From Bacteroidota bacterium (GTDB lineage: Bacteria; Spirochaetota; Spirochaetia; JABMQR01), in the NCBI GenBank assembly GCA_013202335.1, contig JABMQR010000012.1:1-7026 (forward strand): 7,026 nucleotides of DNA, read 5' to 3'. Below the pieces are notes generated by a model. The model was not told where the DNA came from. It was given only the letters and a program-made list of their open reading frames with translations, and did not search any database. Below are positions 1-6,770 of the stretch, in pieces; position 1 is the stretch's first letter, and each line of letters starts with the position of its first letter. The translations under genes were made by a program, and so were the position numbers.

Positions 1-95
1 AGACAATGCTGATAGTTGCTCTCATCTATCTCATAATCACCCTGATGCTGTCACGAATTGTTGCCATGATGGAAGAGAGGTTCAAAAATGAGTGA
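1..95 (+). CDS. Polar amino-acid ABC transporter permease, C-terminal end (partial)
   Basis: This is the last 30 codons of a gene that begins before the window; the first complete codon is at position 3 and the TGA is at 93-95. The peptide ends in one hydrophobic membrane helix ([18 protein letters not shown]) followed by a short charged tail (MMEERFKNE). That layout is typical of the C-terminus of GlnP/HisM-type permeases of the polar amino-acid uptake family, which form the inner-membrane channel of the importer. The stop overlaps the start of the ATPase gene by 8 bp, which points to translational coupling and a shared operon. Family assignment rests on the short tail plus the neighbouring gene, so the substrate cannot be told. 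Confidence 0.75.
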   Translation, partial: TMLIVALIYLIITLMLSRIVAMMEERFKNE

Positions 96-825
96 TTATA
101 GAATTCGTATTGAGAATCTGAGCAAATCGTTCAGTCCTTCAATTCGGGCTGTAAAAAACGCTAACCTAAACGTGAAGACCGGTGAAGTGGTTTTGATTAT
201 TGGTCCTTCCGGTAGTGGAAAAAGTACGCTGCTGAGAAGTGTAAACAGGCTTGAAGTCGCAACAGCGGGCAGAATTTGGATCGATGATGATGAAGTAACC
301 TCACCTACTATTGATATTCGAAAAATACGTGAAGAAGCAGGTATGGTTTTTCAAAGCTTTAACCTCTTTGGTCACTTACGCGTTATTGACAATATTAGCT
401 TAGGTCCCAGGACGGTTAAAAAAGTAAAAAAAGAGATCGCTGAGAAACAAGCACGAAAATTGCTTAAAAAAGTTGGTCTTGCAGATAAAGAACAAGCGTA
501 TCCCTCACAACTTTCCGGCGGCCAGCAGCAGAGAGTGGCTATAGCCAGAGCGCTGGCTATGGAACCAAAAGTTATGCTCTTTGATGAGCCGACCAGTGCA
601 CTTGACCCGGAAATGATTAAAGAAGTTCTTGATGTTATGCTTGATCTTGCAAAGGACGGTATGACAATGCTCGTAGTCTCCCATGAGATGGGATTTGCAC
701 GGGCAGCAGCTGATACGGTTGTTTTTATGGACGAAGGTGAAATAATTGAAACCGGATCTCCAAATACCCTTTTCAGTAATCCAAAGGAAGAGCGAACAAA
801 AAAATTCCTAAAGCATATTTTATAG
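88..825 (+). CDS. glnQ: Polar amino-acid ABC transporter ATP-binding protein (GlnQ/HisP family)
   Basis: This 245-residue protein is a complete ABC ATPase of the length usual for GlnQ/HisP/ArtP. It should power amino-acid uptake from the cytoplasmic face of the permease encoded just upstream. Visible motifs in order are Walker [10 protein letters not shown] (39-47), the Q-loop in VFQSFNLF (Gln89), the signature LSGGQQQR (142-149), Walker B VMLFDEP (162-168), the D-loop SALD (170-173) and the switch His199 in VVSHEMGFA. The text around the H-loop is characteristic of the polar amino-acid subfamily. The ATG at 88 is preceded by a purine-rich site (GAGAGG, 75-80) 7 nt upstream and overlaps the permease stop. 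No periplasmic binding protein is in the window. The glnQ symbol is family-level; the substrate (glutamine, arginine, cystine or other) is not determined by the sequence. Confidence 0.93.
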   Translation: MSDYRIRIENLSKSFSPSIRAVKNANLNVKTGEVVLIIGPSGSGKSTLLRSVNRLEVATAGRIWIDDDEVTSPTIDIRKIREEAGMVFQSFNLFGHLRVIDNISLGPRTVKKVKKEIAEKQARKLLKKVGLADKEQAYPSQLSGGQQQRVAIARALAMEPKVMLFDEPTSALDPEMIKEVLDVMLDLAKDGMTMLVVSHEMGFARAAADTVVFMDEGEIIETGSPNTLFSNPKEERTKKFLKHIL

Positions 826-832
826 ACTCTTT

Positions 833-861
833 AACCGGGACTTTTTGGTCCCGGTTTTTTT
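833..861 (+). terminator. Rho-independent terminator of the ABC transporter operon
   Basis: A perfect 9-bp stem, AACCGGGAC (833-841) with GTCCCGGTT (848-856), encloses a 6-nt loop and runs into seven T residues (855-861). It starts 7 bp after the ATPase stop codon. It should separate the transporter operon from the hydrogenase operon. Confidence 0.92.
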
Positions 862-899
862 ATGTTACCGTGTTCTTGTCTATAGTATCCTAATTTTTT

Positions 900-939
900 A
901 AATAACTCCCCCACAATTTTTCAAATAACTCCCCCACAA
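900..939. repeat. Pair of 17-bp direct repeats
   Basis: The sequence AAATAACTCCCCCACAA occurs at 900-916 and again exactly at 923-939, a 23-bp period (about two helical turns). The T-rich spacer is only 6 bp. The pair lies 74 bp or more upstream of the predicted hydrogenase promoter -35 box. It could be a paired binding site for a transcription factor, or the remnant of a mobile-element end with repeated terminal motifs. The sequence does not decide between these. Confidence 0.75.
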
Positions 940-1012
940 CTCAACTCAGTAAGACTGTGCAATCATATGATTAAACATAGCAGGATCACTAAAAAAATAA
1001 ATTTTTTTTTAA

Positions 1013-1040
1013 TTGACAAATAATTATATCGTGCTATTCT
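1013..1040 (+). promoter_or_regulatory. Predicted sigma70-type promoter of the hydCBA operon
   Basis: A perfect -35 box TTGACA (1013-1018) is followed after 16 bp by TATTCT (1035-1040), which matches four of six consensus -10 positions. A strongly AT-rich tract (about 990-1012, with runs of A and nine or more T) precedes the -35 box and could act as an UP element. The expected start of transcription is near 1047, leaving a 5' leader of about 165 nt before hydC. It is the best promoter match in the 826-1212 intergenic region. Confidence 0.65.
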
Positions 1041-1079
1041 TATCTATATTTATATATCTATATATATTTATAGGTAGAA

Positions 1080-1160
1080 ATGTATCCATTAAACATGCTG
1101 CATCATGCAAAAACATGCTGGCTTTCAACCTGCTTTTCATCTTGTTTTTCAGCTGTGTGA
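1080..1160 (+). other. Possible 26-codon leader peptide ORF in the hydC 5' UTR (weak)
   Basis: An ATG at 1080 opens a 26-codon frame that ends at TGA 1158-1160, about 50 bp before hydC. A weak AGG (1072-1074) lies 5 nt upstream, and the frame would be the first on the predicted transcript. The peptide contains a His-His pair and three cysteines (Cys-Trp, Thr-Cys-Phe, Ser-Cys-Phe) and is otherwise hydrophobic. No convincing terminator/antiterminator pair follows it. I recognise no known leader; it may be chance. Confidence 0.15.
1091..1120. promoter_or_regulatory. 20-bp-spaced direct repeat with central palindrome in hydC leader
   Basis: The decamer AAACATGCTG occurs at 1091-1100 and again at 1111-1120, exactly 20 bp apart. 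Between and partly overlapping the copies is TGCATCATGCA (1099-1109), a palindrome of 5-bp arms around one central base. The block sits about 45-75 nt downstream of the predicted transcription start. Its position is suitable for a repressor operator or an RNA-level element. No match to FNR or Rex consensus sites is evident. Confidence 0.35.
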
Positions 1161-1212
1161 TGTAAATTGTTTTTGGTCCGATTCTACAAAGTAAACAAAA
1201 AGGAGCGTTTAC

Positions 1213-1770
1213 ATGTCTGTGATTACCGCACAAAAAACAGAAGATATACAGAATGAGCGTGAACATCTTGAACATTCAGAAGAATCACTCTTTCAGGTGC
1301 TCGATGACATCATCACCTCTTACAAAGGACAAAAGGGGGCTTTGATCCCCGTACTGCAATCAATTCAAAATCTTGTTGGGTATTTACCTGAAAATGCACT
1401 TCGCCATATCAGTAAAAAAATGAGAGTTCCCTTCAGTGAAGTTACCGGGGTTGTCTCCTTTTATTCGTTCTTTTCCACACATCCCCGAGGAAAGTATGTA
1501 ATTCGCGTTTGTCTGGGCACAGCTTGTTATGTTCGTGGCGGTAACGAGGTACTTGAAGCTCTATCAAGAACACTGGGAATTCGTGTTGGCGAAACTACCG
1601 GGGACAGACTCTATTCACTCGAAATTGGCAGATGCTTCGGAGCATGCGGTCTGGCGCCTGTAGTAATGGTAAATGATGATGTGCATCAACGGGTAAAACC
1701 TGCAAAAATTAAAGACATCTTATCCCAATATCAACAGGACTCTGCTGCGGCTAAGGGGGAAAAAGCATGA
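1213..1770 (+). CDS. hydC: HydC/HndA: NuoE-like [2Fe-2S] subunit of trimeric [FeFe] hydrogenase
   Basis: This 185-residue cytoplasmic protein is the small thioredoxin-fold [2Fe-2S] subunit of the complex, homologous to NuoE of complex I and HydC/HndA of soluble [FeFe] hydrogenases. An N-terminal helical region (about 27-90, with the family text ALIPVLQSIQNLVGYLP and VTGVVSFYSFF) precedes the cluster domain. The four expected ligands are Cys100 and Cys105 (VCLGTACYVRG) and Cys141 and Cys145 (RCFGACGLAPV). It passes electrons to or from the flavin of the NuoF-like partner. AGGAG (1201-1205) lies 7 nt before the ATG and supports this start. The first 25 residues are charged and not conserved in kind. 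The stop overlaps the next start by 4 bp (ATGA at 1767-1770), so this gene and hydB are very likely co-translated. Subunit identity is clear; the hydC symbol follows from the hydA partner rather than from this protein alone. Confidence 0.93.
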   Translation: MSVITAQKTEDIQNEREHLEHSEESLFQVLDDIITSYKGQKGALIPVLQSIQNLVGYLPENALRHISKKMRVPFSEVTGVVSFYSFFSTHPRGKYVIRVCLGTACYVRGGNEVLEALSRTLGIRVGETTGDRLYSLEIGRCFGACGLAPVVMVNDDVHQRVKPAKIKDILSQYQQDSAAAKGEKA

Positions 1771-4700
1771 ATCAATTGTATAATTCAATAACAGCATTTA
1801 AGGAAGCATCTGTAAAATTGACTGCAAAGAGTGAAATTGCAATCCAGGAACCTCATATACTGGTTTGTACTGGTGGGGGATGTATTGCATCCGGTTCATT
1901 GGATATTGTTTCTGAAATACAAACAGTCCTAAAAGAACTCAATCTGAATATACCTGTCAAGTGTACGGGCTGTCTCGGACCCTGCTCTAAAGGGCCGGTA
2001 ATCTCCTGCAATCCTTTAAATACGGTATATGAGGGTGTTACACCAGCAATAATACATGATCTTATCTCTTCACATTTTATTGACGAAAGACCTTTTTACC
2101 AAAATATCTTCAAGGATGCTGAAGGCGAAAAACCTGCTGAGAAAATTGAGGATTCAGCTTTCTTTAAACCGCAAAATAAAATAGTACTGCAGAACTGTGG
2201 GGTTGTAGATCCGCTCAATATTGAGGATGCAATTGCACATGGGGCTTATAAAAGCCTGGTTAAAATTCTTGAGAATGAAAATATTGATGTCATTGACCAA
2301 TTAAAAATATCAGGATTAAGAGGACGCGGCGGTGCCGGATTCCCTACCTGGCTGAAATGGAAATTTACCATGGATGCAGAGTGTGAGGATACAGATGCTC
2401 AGAAGTATGTATTATGTAATGCTGACGAGGGGGATCCCGGCGCATACATGGATCGAAGTGTCCTTGAAGGAGATCCTCATACCCTAATCGAAGGGATGGC
2501 CATAGCTGCCCGAACAGTAGGAGCCTCTTTAGGTTATGTCTATGTACGGGCAGAGTATCCATTGGCAGTAGCAAGACTATCCAGGGCTATTGAACATGCT
2601 AAAGCATGCGGATTAATGGGAGATTCCATACTGGGAACCAACTTCTCATTCGATCTTGAAATAAGAATGGGATCCGGCGCATTTGTCTGCGGCGAAGAGA
2701 CTGCTCTTATAAATTCAATTGAGGGAAAACGGGGAGAGCCCAGAACCAGACCGCCCTTCCCTGCGCAAAAGGGATTATGGGGGAAACCCTCTTTACTGAA
2801 TAATGTAGAGACCTACGCTAACATCCCGGCAATAATCCGTAAAGGAGCTGAATGGTACGCTTCATTTGGCACACCAGAGAGCAAAGGAACAAAAGTTTTT
2901 GCCCTGGCCGGTGCAGTAGCAAATACCGGTCTTGTAGAAGTTCCACTGGGGACTCCTCTCGGTGACCTTATTTTTGATATCGGTGGTGGAATTACAAACA
3001 ACAGACCGTTCAAGGCTGCACAAATCGGTGGTCCGTCAGGCGGATGTATCCCTTTACAACATCTGAGCGTACCGCTTGATTATGAACCGCTTAAAGAACT
3101 TGGTGCAATAATCGGTTCCGGCGGACTGATAGTTATGGACGATACCACCTGTATGGTAGATGTAGCCAGATACTTTCTGGAGTTTGTACAGGATGAATCC
3201 TGTGGAAAATGTGTACCCTGCCGTGTAGGAACAAAAAGAATGCTTGAAATCCTCACTCGAATTTGTAATGGTGAGGGTATTCAGGGTGATATTGAAGCTC
3301 TTGAAAAATTGGCGCACCAGATTAAGGATACTGCATTATGCGGTCTGGGGCAAACTGCTCCAAATCCTGTTTTATCAACAATCAGGCACTTCAGACATGA
3401 ATATGAGGCTCACATCCGTGATAAACATTGTGAAGCTGGTGTATGCGCCGGACTTGTACGGGCATCCTGCCAAAGCGCCTGTCCGGCACGCGTTGATATC
3501 CCGGGATTTGTATCACTAACCGGTGAAGGCCGGTATGCAGAGGCCTTAAAACTGCATCGTGAACGAAATCCTTTTGCTGCAGTTTGCGCAAGAGTATGTT
3601 TCCATACCTGTGAAGATAAATGCCGAAGAACAGGGTTGGATGAATCTGTCTCGGTAAGAGGAGTAAAACGGTTTCTTGTTGATCAGGAGATAACTCTTCA
3701 GGTTCCTGAAATTCTTGAGAATGATAAAAATGCTGAGAAAAAGATCGCAATAATCGGGGCAGGACCAGCTGGATTGTCATGTGCCTACTTTCTTGCCCGC
3801 CTTGGCTACAAACCCACCATTTTTGATGCATCAGTTCGACCCGGCGGCATGCTGGTTCAGACAATTCCGGCATACAGGCTTCCCAGGGAAACAGTTGCAC
3901 GGGAAATAAGAATGATTGAGCAAATGGGTGTTGATATCATAAGTGAAAAAACTCTTGGTAAAGATTTTACCATTGAATCACTCAGGACCGAAGGTTATGA
4001 AATGTTCTTCCTGGGTATTGGGGCACCGGATTCCCTTTCAATGGGGCTGCCCGGAGAAGATTTAGAAGGTGTTGTTCAGGCTGTACCGTTCCTGCAGCGC
4101 TATAATATCCGTGGATCAGTACAAGTTGGGCAAAAAGTTGTGGTTATCGGTGGCGGAAATGCCGCAATTGATGCTGCAAGAACAGCTTTACGATTAGGTG
4201 CTGATGAAGTACGGATAGTATACCGCAGGAGTCAGGATGAGATGCCGGCTTATGCTGAAGAGGTTGAAGAAGCAATCCATGAAGGTGTTAAAATCTCATG
4301 CCTCACCCAGCCCGTCGAAATTATCAGTGATTCTAATGGGAAGGCTGCAGGAGTCTCCTGTCTGCCAATGAAACTGGGAGTTTTTGACGCTTCGGGCAGA
4401 AGAAGACCCACAGCCGCAGAAACTGATAAATTCACGATAACTGCAGATCAGGTTATCATTGCAATCGGACAGCGTTTAAACAGTAAAGATATGCTTGGAG
4501 CAGATACTCTTGATCTAAATAAAAAACGGTTCATCTCTGTTGATCCTGTAACCGGCAAATCATCAATACCCGATATTTTTGCGGGTGGCGACTGTGTAGA
4601 CGGCCCATCATCTGTTGTTGAGGCGATTGCCGCTGGTGAAAAGGCCGCTGCAGGTATGGATTTGGCATTAACTGGTGAAGATCATGCTTTCTGGAGATTT

Positions 4701-4925
4701 GAGAAAGAGATTAAAACTGATTTTGATCCAGATACGGATCCGGTTATGAGCAACCGGGAAAAAGTTCGCTCAATTTCTCTAGAGAGACGACGCTGTAACT
4801 TCGAAGAGGTTGAGCAGGCCTGGAGCGAACCGGTAGCGCAAAGGCAGGCTAACCGCTGTCTCAGATGTGATTACGGAAAAACTATCCGAATGGAGAATAA
4901 GGAAAAGGAGGCTGTTCATGGTTAA
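1767..4925 (+). CDS. hydB: HydB-type NuoF flavoprotein fused to GltD/NfnB-like NADP(H):FAD module
   Basis: This 1052-residue fusion carries two flavin modules. Residues 30-100 are a thioredoxin-like [2Fe-2S] domain (Cys34, Cys39, Cys69, Cys73). Residues 140-550 are a NuoF/HydB core with the FMN/NAD(H) loop GLRGRGGAGFPTWLKW (183-198), ADEGDPGAYMDR (219-230) and a [4Fe-4S] site (Cys479, Cys482, Cys485, Cys525). HydB-typical His549, Cys555, Cys560, with Cys462, could bind zinc. A usual HydB of about 600 residues would end in a two-cluster ferredoxin domain. Here residues 565-635 are instead a dihydropyrimidine dehydrogenase/GltD-type Fe-S domain (Cys568, 572, 607, 611, 615, 619). A FAD fold follows (GAGPAG, 664-669), then an NADP(H) fold (GGGNAA, 795-800; YRR, 819-821) and FAD motif AGGDC (939-943). 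A C-terminal RCLRCD (1030-1035) probably completes a cluster. It has AAGGGGG 7 nt before its ATG and overlaps hydC (4 bp) and hydA (8 bp). Linking NAD(H), NADP(H), ferredoxin and H2 is inferred. Confidence 0.92.
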   Translation: MNQLYNSITAFKEASVKLTAKSEIAIQEPHILVCTGGGCIASGSLDIVSEIQTVLKELNLNIPVKCTGCLGPCSKGPVISCNPLNTVYEGVTPAIIHDLISSHFIDERPFYQNIFKDAEGEKPAEKIEDSAFFKPQNKIVLQNCGVVDPLNIEDAIAHGAYKSLVKILENENIDVIDQLKISGLRGRGGAGFPTWLKWKFTMDAECEDTDAQKYVLCNADEGDPGAYMDRSVLEGDPHTLIEGMAIAARTVGASLGYVYVRAEYPLAVARLSRAIEHAKACGLMGDSILGTNFSFDLEIRMGSGAFVCGEETALINSIEGKRGEPRTRPPFPAQKGLWGKPSLLNNVETYANIPAIIRKGAEWYASFGTPESKGTKVFALAGAVANTGLVEVPLGTPLGDLIFDIGGGITNNRPFKAAQIGGPSGGCIPLQHLSVPLDYEPLKELGAIIGSGGLIVMDDTTCMVDVARYFLEFVQDESCGKCVPCRVGTKRMLEILTRICNGEGIQGDIEALEKLAHQIKDTALCGLGQTAPNPVLSTIRHFRHEYEAHIRDKHCEAGVCAGLVRASCQSACPARVDIPGFVSLTGEGRYAEALKLHRERNPFAAVCARVCFHTCEDKCRRTGLDESVSVRGVKRFLVDQEITLQVPEILENDKNAEKKIAIIGAGPAGLSCAYFLARLGYKPTIFDASVRPGGMLVQTIPAYRLPRETVAREIRMIEQMGVDIISEKTLGKDFTIESLRTEGYEMFFLGIGAPDSLSMGLPGEDLEGVVQAVPFLQRYNIRGSVQVGQKVVVIGGGNAAIDAARTALRLGADEVRIVYRRSQDEMPAYAEEVEEAIHEGVKISCLTQPVEIISDSNGKAAGVSCLPMKLGVFDASGRRRPTAAETDKFTITADQVIIAIGQRLNSKDMLGADTLDLNKKRFISVDPVTGKSSIPDIFAGGDCVDGPSSVVEAIAAGEKAAAGMDLALTGEDHAFWRFEKEIKTDFDPDTDPVMSNREKVRSISLERRRCNFEEVEQAWSEPVAQRQANRCLRCDYGKTIRMENKEKEAVHG
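4905..4911 (+). promoter_or_regulatory. Ribosome binding site that sets the hydA start at 4918
   Basis: A full AAGGAGG lies 6 nt before the ATG at 4918, inside the end of hydB. This decides against the in-frame GTG at 4867, which would add 17 residues (several of them arginine and lysine), has no such site, and would precede the normal beginning of the [2Fe-2S] domain (VNITINDQ). Confidence 0.85.
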
Positions 4926-6702
4926 TATAACAATCAATGATCAAAATTTAACAGTCGAATCAGGTATAACAATTCTTTCAGCTGCCAGAGATGCCGGTAT
5001 AACCATACCCACTCTGTGCTTTCTGGAAGGAACAGCTCCTCAGGCAGCCTGCAGAGCCTGTGTTGTAGAAATTGAGGGAGCAATTGCCCTCGCAGCCTCC
5101 TGCTCAACTCCGGTTCGTGAAGGATTGGTAGTAAAAACTAATTCAAAACGGGTTCGGGAAGCAAGGAAAACAGTAGTTGAACTTATGTTAAGTGAACATG
5201 TCGGTGAATGTCAAACATGTGTTCGAAGTATTGATTGCGAACTGCTGACGCTAGCTCAGAACCTGGGTATCCGTGATATAACTTTTACCGGCGAAACAAA
5301 TACCGTGGTAGTTGATTCTTCCACACCTGCCCTGTCCAGAGATCCTGGGAAGTGCATTAAATGCCGACGTTGTGTTTCAATATGCCGTGACGTTCAGAAT
5401 GTAGGGGCTATTAGTGCTCAGTTCCGTGGTTATGATACGGTCATTGGACCGGCTTTTTCCCGCCCCATGTCAACTGTTGCCTGTGTGCAGTGCGGCCAGT
5501 GTGCTGCAGTGTGTCCAACTGGGGCAATTACTGAAATTACACACATTGATAAGGTTTGGGCTGCTGTAGACGACCCGACAAAGCATGTTGTTGTTCAAAC
5601 TGCACCTGCTATTCGTGCCGCTTTAGGTGAATGTTTCGGCTGTGATCCAGGAACTCTTGTTACCGGTAAAATGGTATCAGCATTACGGGAAATCGGCTTT
5701 GATGCAGTATTTGATACTAATTTCACTGCTGACCTGACCATCATTGAGGAAGGAACCGAGTTACTAAAAAGACTGGAAGATGCACTTGTTCATGGAAAAG
5801 AGGTTGCCCTCCCCCAGTATACAAGCTGTTCACCTGGATGGATAAAGTTTGCTGAATATTTTTACCCGGAAATCCTCCCCAATATTTCAACCTGTAAATC
5901 TCCCCAGCAGATGTTTGGGGCTCTGGCAAAAACCTATTATGCTGAAAAAATCGGCGTTGATCCGAAAGATATGATAGTAGTCTCTATAATGCCCTGCACT
6001 GCCAAAAAATTTGAGGCTGATCGCCCCGAAATGGCAGACAGTGGGTATCAGGATGTTGATTATGTTCTTACTACCCGTGAATTAGGTGATATGATAAAAA
6101 TGGCGGGTATTGATTTCCTTGCTCTTCCAGACCAAAAAATGGATGAACCATTTGGAATTTCCACCGGTGCAGCTGATATCTTCGCAAATACCGGTGGTGT
6201 CATGGAAGCAGCTCTTAGAACTGTATATGCCATCGTAACCGGCAGAATTCTTCCGGTTGAGGGTCTTCATATCGCGCCCCTGGCAGGACTTGAAGGGATA
6301 AAGACAGCTGAGCTCACTCTTACTGACACTGTTGCTCCCTGGAACTTTTTAGAAGGAGTAACCGCACGTGTAGCAGTAGCACACGGGCTGGGAAATGTTT
6401 CTAAATTGATTGATAGAATTCAGGAAACCGGTGAAGTTTTCCACTTTGTTGAAGTTATGACTTGTCCCGGCGGTTGTATCGGAGGCGGCGGTCAACCACG
6501 TTTCACTACAGATGAAGTTCGACGTGCAAGAATTTCAGCCATATACCAGGAAGATGAAGGTCGTGAACTGCGGCAATCTCATACTAACCCTGTTATCACA
6601 CAGCTATATGAGGAATACCTGAAAAAACCACTTGGACATAAATCGCATCATTTGCTTCACACAGAATATTCGCAAAAAGAGCTGATAACTGAAGTTGAGT
6701 AA
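4918..6702 (+). CDS. hydA: HydA/HndD: [FeFe]-hydrogenase catalytic subunit with H-cluster domain
   Basis: From the ATG at 4918 the protein has 594 residues, the usual size of HydA/HndD in multimeric enzymes. It catalyses reversible H2 formation in the cytoplasm. Domains in order: plant-type [2Fe-2S] (Cys34, Cys45, Cys48, Cys62); His-ligated [4Fe-4S] (His94, Cys98, Cys101, Cys107); a two-cluster ferredoxin domain (Cys146, 149, 152, 156 and Cys189, 192, 195, 199); and the H-cluster domain from about 220. Its signatures are L1 TSCSPGW (302-308), L2 MPCTAKKFE (358-366) and L3 EVMTCPGGCIGGGGQP (512-527), so Cys360, Cys516 and Cys520 are present. L1 departs from the prototype TSCCPxW by a Ser at the second Cys position. 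The C-terminus (about 535-583, SHTNPVITQLY to SHHLLHTEY) is the fused small-subunit-type tail. It is translationally coupled to hydB by an 8-bp overlap. The H-cluster motifs argue for a true hydrogenase rather than a hydrogenase-derived transhydrogenase subunit. Confidence 0.95.
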   Translation: MVNITINDQNLTVESGITILSAARDAGITIPTLCFLEGTAPQAACRACVVEIEGAIALAASCSTPVREGLVVKTNSKRVREARKTVVELMLSEHVGECQTCVRSIDCELLTLAQNLGIRDITFTGETNTVVVDSSTPALSRDPGKCIKCRRCVSICRDVQNVGAISAQFRGYDTVIGPAFSRPMSTVACVQCGQCAAVCPTGAITEITHIDKVWAAVDDPTKHVVVQTAPAIRAALGECFGCDPGTLVTGKMVSALREIGFDAVFDTNFTADLTIIEEGTELLKRLEDALVHGKEVALPQYTSCSPGWIKFAEYFYPEILPNISTCKSPQQMFGALAKTYYAEKIGVDPKDMIVVSIMPCTAKKFEADRPEMADSGYQDVDYVLTTRELGDMIKMAGIDFLALPDQKMDEPFGISTGAADIFANTGGVMEAALRTVYAIVTGRILPVEGLHIAPLAGLEGIKTAELTLTDTVAPWNFLEGVTARVAVAHGLGNVSKLIDRIQETGEVFHFVEVMTCPGGCIGGGGQPRFTTDEVRRARISAIYQEDEGRELRQSHTNPVITQLYEEYLKKPLGHKSHHLLHTEYSQKELITEVE

Positions 6703-6706
6703 AACT

Positions 6707-6732
6707 AAGGGGTCGAAAACGACCCCTTTTTT
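6707..6732 (+). terminator. Rho-independent terminator of the hydCBA operon
   Basis: A perfect 9-bp stem, AAGGGGTCG (6707-6715) with CGACCCCTT (6720-6728), closes a four-A loop and runs into six T residues (6727-6732). It begins 5 bp after the hydA stop and marks the end of the three-gene operon. Confidence 0.95.
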
Positions 6733-6770
6733 ATTGCAGTCTTAAACGTTCGATTTATCATTTAATCCCA

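Noticed and set aside
1162..1200. Rex or FNR site or known riboswitch in the hydC leader
   Set aside because: The TTGT...ACAA half-sites are too far apart (23 bp overall) for a Rex site, no FNR consensus was found, and no known riboswitch core was recognised.
1024..1275. 83-codon open frame on the - strand across the hydC leader and start
   Set aside because: It covers the predicted promoter, AT-rich leader and the hydC 5' end, has low-complexity composition, no good ribosome site and no recognisable family.
3391..3900. 169-codon - strand frame inside hydB
   Set aside because: It is antisense to the clearly coding Fe-S/FAD region of the fusion protein and has no recognisable domain. It and the other short antisense frames in hydB and hydA are shadows.
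4867..4917. Upstream GTG start adding 17 residues to HydA
   Set aside because: The ATG at 4918 has AAGGAGG 6 nt upstream and begins exactly where the [2Fe-2S] domain should; the extension is within hydB and has no such site.
4918..6702. Complex being a pure Stn-type transhydrogenase without hydrogenase activity
   Set aside because: HydA keeps the H-cluster domain with L2 and L3 motifs and most H-cluster ligands, so a hydrogenase is the better reading, with the L1 Ser as a caveat.
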